From Emydura subglobosa (lineage: Eukaryota > Chordata > Testudines > Chelidae), in NCBI GenBank assembly GCA_007922225.1, contig ML679962.1:30611563-30675562 (forward strand): a stretch of DNA of 64,000 nucleotides, read 5' to 3'. Below are positions 55,493 to 64,000 of this stretch, one piece after another (position 1 is the stretch's first letter; each line of letters opens with the position of its first letter). The translations under genes and the position numbers were made by a program. Under the pieces are notes generated by a model. That model worked only from the letters and a program-made list of their open reading frames with translations, made no database searches and was not told where the DNA came from.

Positions 55493-58435
55493 TACCCTTA
55501 GCTGGTGTGAGCCAGTCCCAATCACACCATCTGAGGCTCTGGTCTTAAATAGTTGTTAATGTCCAAAGTCTATTAACATATGTGTAACTCCTACTGACAT
55601 AAATCCCACACATAAAGACATGCAAATAAATCTCCAAGTTCCCACTTGAGTTATGTGTACTATCCTCACTGGAAAGTCGCTTTGGTGAAGTTGATTTCCA
55701 TCTCCAGTTAAAAACAAGGGTTTTGTTTTGGTGGACTAATATAAATCATCACCACATGTTTCCTGTCTTACTGATTTGCATGTTTGCATGATAAATAGTT
55801 CAGAAAAGCATTACAGTGCAGAATAGAAGTTAAACTACGCTGGCATTTGTTAATATTGTAAACACCATTTGCTGGTGAGCGATAAGCTTTATTGATATCT
55901 CTAATGTATGTATTAGCAACAACAATGCTCTGTAAAATGTTGACATCTGTCAAGACAAAATAAACAATTATAAGTAACTTTCTTTTAATGAAGCAATTAT
56001 GCAATAATGGAAGGTGTCACTGTAGATTAATATGACACCATGCCAGGTTTATTATATTTTAAGGAGTAAACTGAATCCAGCTAAGAAAACAAACAAAGTT
56101 TCTAGGGAATCTTTGGGGAAAAAAATAAATAATGCTCCTAAACCTAATATGAAATAAAGTCTAGGAGTTGAGATTGTTATTAAATTTGACCTTGATCAGA
56201 TTTTTATTATGTCAGAAAAAAATGGTTCTTAAGAGACAGAGTTGTCATGGGATTAGAGTACATCTACAGCAAGATGTTTCCATGGCAACAAATCAAACAC
56301 CATTTCCATAGACTGCGGTCGTTAGGTTCGGAACCATGAACTTAGCATTGAATAATTATAGAGAAATGCAGTAATGTTGTGTAAAGAGGGGAAAAAAATC
56401 AATCTGGAGGCAGTGATTTATTTTAAAATGCCAATTAACCCCATCAGCATGATTGTTTGGAGCTGATGTTGGTGGCGACAGGTCCTGGGTAGGTATTTTG
56501 TTTTACAAATTGAAAGCATAATTTTTTTGTCATACATAACCTTAGAAAAAGTGAAAGACGAATCATAATTCCACCAGAATTAATGGAGTCTGAAAGTTAT
56601 GTATAAACGCTGTAATAGAAATTCAGAGCGGTGTCAGAGACTCCGGGCAGCAGGAACATATGCTGGTCTACCTGAATTCTCCTTCTTTTTAAAGGCTCTG
56701 AAAACATACTTGATAGCGGTACGTGTTTAGTCTCCCACAACCAATGAGCTATCTAAATTCATAGGCTCCAATGTCACACTACTGTAATCTTGGTGGAAAG
56801 TTAAACTAGTGAACACATCACCACTTAGGACTTGGGTAGTAAGTTAAGGCTATTTAGCTTATCAGTCTTCTTCGCACACTGCCATAATTGTATTATGAAT
56901 GTGTTGTTTTTCTCCAGGCGCCTTACCTCATGAGTTTATCTGTTGTGTGGTGACATCTGTCTTTTCTCCTACAATGTGGGTCAGTATTGGCTTACAGATG
57001 TTCTGCTCTCTTTCTAATTATTGGAAAGTTTCCCTTGCTGCGGTAAGGATACGTCATGTCAGAACAAAAGCCAGGCACGGAGCACAAGTTACGTTTCTGG
57101 CTTTAAACTCAAGGAACTATTGTTAAAAAAGCAAACTGATTCAATCCAGATACACAGTTTCTTAGCGTTGAGTGTAATCAGCCTGCTCCTGCATTCCTAG
57201 TGTTGTATGCCTGATTGCTGACAGGACCTTTGGGCAAGATACTGAGACTCAGTAGTGAGGTACTGAATGTAATGAACTATGGACTCGAGTCTGACTGCAG
57301 AGTCAGCCCTGAAAAAAGAGGTAATGACTAAACTGGACCAACCAGGAGTGGTCCCAGGAGGCACTGTGAGACACCACCTGAGTGACAATGCTTCCCTAGG
57401 GGTGATTGTTTACAAGGCCCTTCTTCCTGCTCTGGTTCAGCTACTCTGGCCAGTGAGCCAAGGTCCCATCCATTTTTTGCCATTTTCTGCCCACCTGCTC
57501 CTGGGAGGGAGAAAGGGATTCCTACATAGCTGGACTCAAAATCCAGGAAGTCCTATAAAGTGGGTTCTTGCTCCCTTTACTCCTTCACCTGGCCAGGTGG
57601 TTTGAGTCAGAATCCAACTCCATTTGGTTCACTGGATATATCTATAACGCATGAGTATCACACAGCACTGACCAAACTCTCCCATGTCTCTCCTGAGATC
57701 TGGTCTGGATTCTTTGAAGGCTGTCTTTTCTTTGGTTGTCCCAAAATCCTGGTCAGGATTATGTGGGGATTATCTTTAGGACATTGCATGCCTAACTCCC
57801 AGTGACTTTTCCTTTGGGGATTTCTGGGTGTGCGGGGAATGCAAGATCAAACCAGTAACTGATTTACTCAGAGACTCACAAGAAATTCACTTCTAAAATG
57901 AATGGTATAATTCTGACTGCCTTAGGAGTCTATAATCACACTTCAAATAAGAAGCACCCTCTCATTTTAATTCTAAATATCTGCAAGGGCATCCCTGTAA
58001 TTTTAATACAAATGAGTCAGAAGAAGGTAAACACAGAATTTGAAACTTTTTTATGCCGATTGAAATGACAGAAATCTTTCACTTTCTCAGGCAGAATTCA
58101 CAGCCATTAGAAGTATATTAGTGACATAGAAAACGGGACAATTGTTTTTTTGGTTTTTTTAGAAGAATGAGGAAAACAAGACTTTTTTTTTGTTCACAAA
58201 AGAAGGGAAAAGAGGATTATTAGTAAAGACTGAGGTGTGATTCCATCCTGAAACCACACATTGTTAGTGATATTTGTAATCCGGCAAAAAATTAATCTGC
58301 CTTTGTAATTTTCAGAAAATGATCAAAATTCACATCTTCATGTTCTCTTAAAAGATTAATCACACTATGTAATAACAGAGCTGTAAGTGAAGGAAGTAGT
58401 GAAATAAGAAACAATAATCTGGCTAAGGTACTTAT
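55493..58435. other. Long AT-rich stretch, no gene recognised
   Basis: Includes repeat-poor AT-rich blocks at 55.78-56.5 kb and 58.0-58.4 kb. Frames at 57.28-57.6 kb (about 108 codons) lack recognisable domains. Nothing else is supported. Confidence 0.45.
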
Positions 58436-58439
58436 AGTG

Positions 58440-58740
58440 CCATCCTTACCATAATATCTGAGCATCTCATAATCTTTAATATATTTATCCTCATGACACC
58501 CCTGTGAGAAAAGGAAATAACTACTATCTCCATTTTATAGATGGGGAATCGAACACAAAGTGCTAGATTTTAGAAAGTATTTAGGTGCCTAAAGTTGCAG
58601 ATAGGCACTTTGTTGGATTATCTAAAAATCTCCCTGGGCACCTAGCTACATCTTTAGGCACCTAAATAAGAAGTTTGTAGCAGAGCAGAAACTTGAATGT
58701 GATTCCCTGAAGGTAGAACCCTAATCACTGGACCATCCTT
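58440..58740 (-). mobile_element. MIR-like CORE-SINE interrupted by a nested MITE
   Basis: Reversed on the plus strand: CCTCATGACACCCCTGTGAG, TCTCCATTTTATAGATGGGG then GAATCGAACACAAAGTGC, an interruption at 58578-58668, and resumption with GTAGCAGAGCAGAAACTTGA and AACCCTAATCACTGGACCAT. Both halves are collinear with the SINE once the insert is removed. Confidence 0.75.
58578..58668. mobile_element. 91-bp palindromic MITE nested in the SINE
   Basis: TATTTAGGTGCCTAAAG at 58578-58594 is matched by its exact reverse complement CTTTAGGCACCTAAATA at 58652-58668, 17 of 17. The interior AGATAGGCACTTTGTTGG and TCTCCCTGGGCACCTAGC extend the pairing. It belongs to the 'TTAGGTGCCTAA' family. Confidence 0.85.
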
Positions 58741-59401
58741 CCTAATAATACACAATCTGCTGGACAACGGCATTCAAACATTTAAAGAATACTCTGTCAT
58801 CTACATAAGAATGTCACTTGGGACAGGCACTTTTTCTTTATAAGAAACTAGTTGCCAGGTGAGATTGACCATTATGTTATAGACCCACATAATACAGCAA
58901 AATCATGTGTATTTGTACAGAGAAAAGATAAACTAATTAGAGATTCAATAGTTATTTTTTATAGGGTAACTGATAACCAAGGCAAAGCAAGGTCATTATA
59001 AGGAATGGACTTCAATTTGGCAAATAAGTGATTGTTTGTAGGACTAGTGCAAATGGTCTTTGGAGTCAGGAAGGCAACACTGCATCAGTGCATAGCACAA
59101 GGATTTTCATCACAAGAATAAAGGCTTGAACCTTCATTTCTAAAATAATGTAAAATTATTTTTCTAAAAATTCTGCAGAAAATATATGGGGCCTGCAAGA
59201 AACTCCTCTGCATGCAGAATGTGGGTCATCAACTAACTGAGGGTTGTGTATCACATGGGTATCCCAGTAGGAGCACAAACCACAGGATCTACTTGACTAT
59301 TTGAGAAGCTTCTCCACAACCAAAATCAAAGCAATCTGGAATTATGCTGCATGTACACTCCGTTACTTGCACGACATGTTCAAAATACCTAGGGGACTTA
59401 T
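58741..59401. other. No gene recognised
   Basis: No supported feature. Confidence 0.5.
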
Positions 59402-59700
59402 TGTATGTCTACACTGGTTCTGGAAGGTATCACTTCCATCTTGAGTAGACATACCTGCACTAGTTCTGACTGGGTTAGCATACTAAAAAGAGAACATAGC
59501 TGTGGCAGCGTGAGCAGTGGGATAGGTTAGTGGCACAAGCATGTGCCTAGTGTTTCAGATGTGCTCGTACTCTCTGGTGTTAGCCCGTCCTGCCACTCAT
59601 CCTGGGTTCAATTTCTAGTTTTAACATGCTATCTTGATAAGAGCGCGGGTATATCTTCTCGAGCTGGAAATTACACCTTCAAGCTCCAGTGCAGACACAG
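59402..59700. repeat. MITE with 'GTCTACACT' terminal inverted repeats
   Basis: The left end TTATTGTATGTCTACACTGG and the right end (GCTGTGTCTGCACTGGAGCT on the other strand) match the family. Inside, GCATACTAAAAAGAGAACAT and TTTTAACATGCTATCTTGAT are inverted partners of its TTTTTAGTGCGCTAGC-like core. Full relative of 30289-30541. Confidence 0.7.
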
Positions 59701-59708
59701 CTTCAGTC

Positions 59709-59812
59709 CTATTTCGAAAAGTGACTTAAGCATTTAGGAGTCTACGTCTCATTGAGAGACAATGGGACTTAGGCTCCTAGTCTCCTAAATCACCTGATTT
59801 TGAAAATTTTAT
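59709..59812. repeat. Palindromic repeat ('TTAGGAGTCTAAGTCCCATTG' family)
   Basis: TCGAAAAGTGACTTAAGCAT and TTAGGAGTCTACGTCTCATT are mirrored by CAATGGGACTTAGGCTCCTA and AATCACCTGATTTTGAAAAT. The arms are about 45 bp. Confidence 0.8.
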
Positions 59813-60119
59813 TCCATATTTCTTTCCAAGCACTTTTCAAGGATTTATTTTAGATGATTTTCTTGGGGTGCACAATTCTGTGATCAGTTAGGCACACAGA
59901 ATATACCTGGGGTTATACAGAATGATCACGGGTTATACAGTGTATACACTAAGTTATATGGGCTAATAATGTAACGTAACGTAAACCGGAAGTAACACGA
60001 GGATATTCGTTGTTCCAGTCAAGTCAATATTTGATGCAACAAATCATTTTGTGACGAAGCAGCAGTCAGATATGCAGGTAAGCTAGTCTACATGCACAAA
60101 CTTGATGTGCCACCATTAT
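59813..60119. other. No accepted gene; weak exon-like segment
   Basis: 59990-60078 is open in one plus frame and ends ATGCAG|GTAAGC, but the acceptor is weak and the codons are not distinctive, so no exon is called. Tandem TAACG units occur near 59973 (TAACGTAACG). Confidence 0.35.
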
Positions 60120-60235
60120 GCATTATTATTATTATTTAATTTCTTTAATTTATTATTTATTTATTTATTTATTTATTTTATTATGTTGTGGTTGGGCTTC
60201 ATTCTGGTAGGCACTGTACAAACATATATGAACAG
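60120..60235 (-). repeat. (TTTA)n tract and CORE-SINE tail fragment
   Basis: (ATT)n and (TTTA)n tracts (60120-60185) precede TGGTAGGCACTGTACAAACA, the reversed tail of the CORE-SINE (compare GTGCTAGGCCCTGTACAAAC at 18.5 kb). The A/T tract fits the 3' terminus of a reversed retroelement. Confidence 0.65.
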
Positions 60236-60397
60236 TCCCATAAGGCATTTGGTGTGGCTACTCCAGGATGTGTTGTAAGCCATTCAGAGGGGCATGTCAT
60301 CTTCCAGGACATTTTGGAATTCCCATTCCTCTTTTTGTACAGTGTCTTGTCTGTTTCTGCACCATGTAGGGCTGCATAACATCTGGTGATGAGTCCT

Positions 60398-60510
60398 TTA
60401 GGGTGATATTTTCAAACGTACCTAATGGAGTCAGGTGCCCGACTCTTCTGGATTTTCAACAGGAATTGAGAGCCTAACTTCCTTAGGTATTGTTGAAAAC
60501 TCCATCTTTA
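60398..60510. repeat. Palindromic repeat, diverged
   Basis: GATATTTTCAAACGTACCTA, AGTCAGGTGCCCGACTC and GAGCCTAACTTCCTTAGGTA then TTGTTGAAAAC are degenerate arms of the 'TTTTCAAA...TTAGG' family. Confidence 0.5.
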
Positions 60511-61139
60511 GTTCTTCCTGTTTGTCTGCATCTTCTCAGTTCAGTTGCACATAGGTTGACATCTATTTTTCGAGTCACAGCTACAGTGCAGTTGAAGTTT
60601 CAGCTAGTGATACTTATAAAAAAACTGACCTTTCTAGTCTGCATTGCTTGGTCAACTGTCCAAATGATTCGGGGTCTGTAATCTGAAAGACATGGTTTAG
60701 ATGAGTCAGTCTGTTCTGCAGCCATCTATTTGTTACATTTCTGGAATTTTTAAAAATGTCTTTTGTATAAACACATATTAGATTCAGTGCTTGTGTACTT
60801 TATGTTGACACTGAGCTGCAAAATAGTACTGGAACAATCCAAATAAAACCAGTCTGCAAAGGCCCATAACCTGCATTATTTTTTCTTAGTAAATAAAAGG
60901 TGAAACAATTTCTGCATTGCATTTAAAATGGTGTTTATATGATTCCAGGTAATGATGCAATGATTATGCTGCTCAGATAAATACAAGAAAGAAAGGGCTG
61001 TGCATCTAAACTGACCATATGGAAGACATAAGGCCTGGAAGTACAAATATTCCGCAAGGCAATGATGAAGTACTATACTGTAGTTATGGACACTAGAATA
61101 GGCTAAATATAATGAAACCCTCATACAATGAGGTGGGGT
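60511..61139. other. No gene recognised
   Basis: No supported feature. Confidence 0.5.
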
Positions 61140-61500
61140 TTTATAAGACTTCTGGAAAGGCTTCTATGTGAGGAAAGATTGAAAAGGTTGTGACAGTTTA
61201 GTTTAGAGGGTAGACAAATAAGAGAGAGGTGCTAAATACCAAATTAAAGAATAAATAAATATAAATAATGAATGGCTTTAAGATACTTGGGTGCTTTTTT
61301 TACCCTTTCACAAGGGGACATTCAGTGAAACTGAAAGGCAACACATTTAAAATGGTTTGAAAGGACTAGGTTATTTATTTATTTTATACAACACATGATT
61401 AACCTATGGTACTCATTGCCACAAGATTTTATTGAGGCCAGGAACTTAATAGGATTAAAAAAAGGATTAGATGTTTATATAAGGGACAGGACCATCTGCA
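61140..61500 (+). mobile_element. CR1-type LINE 3' fragment (same family as 20.2 kb)
   Basis: Forward order and spacing match the 3' region of the LINE at 20163-21425: ATGTGAGGAAAGATTGAAAA, GTGACAGTTTAGTTTAGAGG, AAATAATGAATGGCTTTAAG, ACACATGATTAACCTATGGT and ACTCATTGCCACAAGATTTT. Heavily diverged, with AAATAAATAT and TTATTTATTT low-complexity insertions. Confidence 0.75.
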
Positions 61501-63050
61501 GTTATACTACTGTTAACTTTGTTATGTCACATTTACTGTGTAATTGAAACTATTTATTTAAAGCATTAACGATCAATGTTTGAAAGGCATTTTAAAGGCC
61601 CTTTAAACAGTTATAGTACAAACTCTCCATAAATAACTAATCAGATCTCGCTCTTGCATGGAAATAAATCATGAAAGCAGTTGGGAATCATGAGGATCCC
61701 AGAGCAGAAAGATTTCAAAATGAATAGTTAATGCTAACCCACAGCAGTTTCAAAGTTTCAGCAGCAGATGGTGCTATCTTCTGTCAATTCCACAGAACCC
61801 ACCAGCTTAGACCAAAAATACTCTGGTGAAGGTCTCTTAGCTTCTCCAAGTGCTCATTTAAAGATCTAATCTTAAATGTTACAGTACTGTACAAGGAACA
61901 CCTTGCAGATTGCAAAGAATTTCTTCCATGCAGGGGAAGATGTGCTGAAATTTTGCAGACAGCCAGTAATGTTGAACTATGATACTAATCAGAGGTAGCA
62001 GAGGTTTGCCAAATGTGAATAATGGCACCCTTAAAAAAAAAACCCTTTAAAATTGCTTTGATGAAAGGTATCTAGTTTTAATATCCTACTGAAGAAAAGA
62101 GATGCTTTAATGATTCAAAAGGAAAATGTCACATTCTTAGGCAGCAGTGCTGAAAAATATTCATATCATACGGGCGGACAGTGAACATTTATTCCTGTGC
62201 TGGTGTACAGGTAGTTACGCAGATCCTTCTTAGTGGTAATGGGATTTTTGGTCCCAGTCCTGCTCCTACAGCAAGTAATGGGAGTTTTGCTATTCACTGC
62301 AATCACGGAGCCCAGAAAATGTGATTAATACATAAAATGTGAAAATGTGGTTAATACATAACCTCAGATAGCTCAGTTAAAATAAACTAAAGAAAGAGAG
62401 GATCAACATTTTGCAATGTCTGATCATCCGTTCCTGTCTTTTTTTGTATTAAACTTGGATTCTCTACTTTAGACTGCACCATATACAGACTTTAGTAGAG
62501 AATCTGTTAGGAATTATAAAACAAGTGAAAGTGATTTTCTGTTATGTAAATGACAGCATTTTAATTTCTTGTGTGTTTGTTGAACATCATTTGAAAATAA
62601 ATCAAGAGTTTAGAAAATTAACAATTATGCTTCCAGCATTCTTGTGTTAGATTTCCAATGTTTCCCCCATTATATTATTATTATATTTAACTTGAACACT
62701 GGTTTAACTAACATTACACCATCAAAGATTTCCCAGAACAATGGGTGATTATAGGCAATACAGCTGGCTAAGTTGTGTTCCATAAACACTCATGTACAGG
62801 AGTTTAAGCAGAATGAATCTTTGTGGAATAGAGTTCTAAGAGTTACAGTATTATCAAGCACCCCTTACGTATTGTGGGACAGGAGATATGGATACAAATA
62901 TATTATCCTTTTGTGGTATGAGGTCACCTGGCCAAACTGATATTACCTATGGCTGCCTGGTTTTCCATTAGCCTCATTAGGCATGGCTGCTCATTTGGTT
63001 TTAAAATAGTGATAGAGCTAATTAAGATAGTCAATGTGAAGTTTATGCTC
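61501..63050. other. AT-rich, no gene recognised
   Basis: A MITE fragment near 62250-62315 has CCCAGTCCTGCTCCTACAGC and ATGGGAGTTTTGCTATTCAC. Nothing else. Confidence 0.45.
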
Positions 63051-63052
63051 TG

Positions 63053-63135
63053 AGGTCCAGATCCTGTAAAAGACGTATGCATGTGTATCTTTACTCATGA
63101 AACTAATTCCATAGGACTGGATCCAGTGTCCGTAG
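63053..63135. repeat. Palindromic-repeat fragment
   Basis: GGTCCAGATCCTGTAAAAGA, CATGTGTATCTTTACTCATG and CATAGGACTGGATCCAGTG resemble the 'GATCCTGCAAA' repeat. Confidence 0.45.
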
Positions 63136-63820
63136 AGTCGCCAGGAGACCTTTCATTTAATTCAATGGGCATTAGACTGGGGCTATATAGAACAGATGTA
63201 TACAGAATATGTATTTGTTTGCTGTAATCCAGTCTGTCTTTCTGCCTCCCTTCTACAAATATTAACTAGCTCCAAGTGCAGTAGCGATAAAAATATTGAC
63301 AAGTGTTGGCTCCTGAGAGTATTCTATTGCTTGCAGCTGAAGACAGTAATCAAAGGAGCTATTTTAACCATTGGGGTGATATTTTCTTGTACAGTTATTG
63401 CACCTGAAGTCAGCTGATAGATGTTGGAATAATTCTGGGTGATTTCCTCCCTCCATTCAGTTTGCAAACTGGGTGCAATCCAGATTTGAGGGGAGGAGAT
63501 TAACATTGGTGATGAACGGCTTCTGGGGACTTCTCTGCCATACTACCATGAGCAGACTTGGGGAAGGCCTTTACATTCCTTCCCACCCAGGAGCAGCCTG
63601 CAGAGGGAGAGGCAGGGTGCCAAGGTGTGTACCTCAGAGGCTTTTTTCTTAATCAGGGATACAAAGGGAAGGGCAGCTTCTCGGGTGCATCTGGATGGCC
63701 ATTTTCTACCTCTGGTGGTGGACTTTTGGGGCCGGAGGGAGGGGCTACATCCATTTAGGTTGGCTGGCTTGACTCATGTAGGGATGGTTGACCCTCACTG
63801 AGCTCAAGGTTTTGGAGACC
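63136..63820. other. No gene recognised
   Basis: GC content rises after 63.5 kb. No frame with a recognisable domain. Confidence 0.45.
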
Positions 63821-63840
63821 TCAGAAGGGTTCAGAAGGGT
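63821..63840 (+). repeat. Perfect 10-bp tandem duplication
   Basis: TCAGAAGGGT occurs twice in a row. Confidence 0.95.
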
Positions 63841-63858
63841 CATGTTTTTCAACAGTGA

Positions 63859-64000
63859 CTAGTGATTTGGGGCACCTCAAGTTTTGGGTGCCCCTCTTTG
63901 ACACCTTTGTGGGCTCTGATTTTCAGGATGTACCAAGCACCTGCCCTCTGAAAATCAGGTCCCTTTAAAGTGTCTCAAGTTGGGTACCCAAAATCACTAG
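63859..64000. repeat. Palindromic MITE, ends at window edge
   Basis: The left end CTAGTGATTTGGGGCACC and the right end (CTAGTGATTTTGGGTACCCA on the other strand) are inverted repeats, with TCAAGTTTTGGGTGCC, GCTCTGATTTTCAGG and its partner CTGAAAATCAGGTCCC inside. The repeat reaches the last base, so its target site and possibly its end lie outside. Confidence 0.8.

Noticed and set aside
59990..60078. Possible exon ending ATGCAG|GTAAGC
   Set aside because: Open in one phase, but the acceptor is poor and codon composition is not distinctive; kept only as a remark.
1..64000. CRISPR arrays, operons, prokaryotic or phage systems
   Set aside because: No regularly spaced repeats, no dense coding; base composition and repeats are vertebrate.

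Overview
This 64-kb window looks like intronic or intergenic nuclear DNA from a sauropsid vertebrate, most likely a turtle. It is AT-rich, has no long intact protein-coding gene, and is full of small, old transposon copies. The main clue to the lineage is the repeat set: CR1 LINEs (including an antisense 3' end with TCATAGATT repeats), MIR-like CORE-SINEs with an ACTGTAAGCTC...GGGCCCC tail, hAT miniature elements with TIRs such as CAGGGGTAGGC and TAGGGTGACCAGAT, and many palindromic MITEs carrying CATTGACTTCAATGGG-type cores. The turtle assignment rests on family recognition and was not tested by a search.

Layout. 0-7.2 kb: a 1.26-kb hAT element with an exact 8-bp target duplication, a SINE tail, GC-rich repeat-derived sequence around 4-5.7 kb, and a second hAT element with an exact duplication. 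7.2-14.5 kb: palindromic MITEs, a 123-bp hAT MITE, a full-length CORE-SINE, a frame-broken ORF remnant of unknown origin, a GT microsatellite and a CR1 end. 14.5-18.4 kb: mostly unique AT-rich sequence. 18.4-21.4 kb: a SINE, an LTR-like block and a CR1-type LINE that has lost the part encoding its catalytic box. 21.4-36 kb: scattered MITEs and one candidate small plus-strand exon at 27.9 kb. 36.7 kb: a candidate minus-strand exon with good splice-like edges. 38-48 kb: SINEs, two degenerate LINE 3' ends on the minus strand, and a long hairpin. 48-55 kb: AT-rich MITEs, a 0.6-kb CR1 fragment, a perfect-TSD hAT element, and an LTR-like element between two ~92% identical direct repeats. 55-64 kb: palindromic MITEs (one nested in a SINE), another LINE fragment, and a MITE at the window end.

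No operon, CRISPR array, rRNA, convincing tRNA gene or coherent multi-gene system is present, and I did not find a new biological system. The observations most worth checking are the two candidate exons, the frame-broken ORF at 12 kb, and the direct-repeat/LTR arrangement at 53.6-54.7 kb. Most longer ORFs here are chance readings through GC-rich or repeat sequence.
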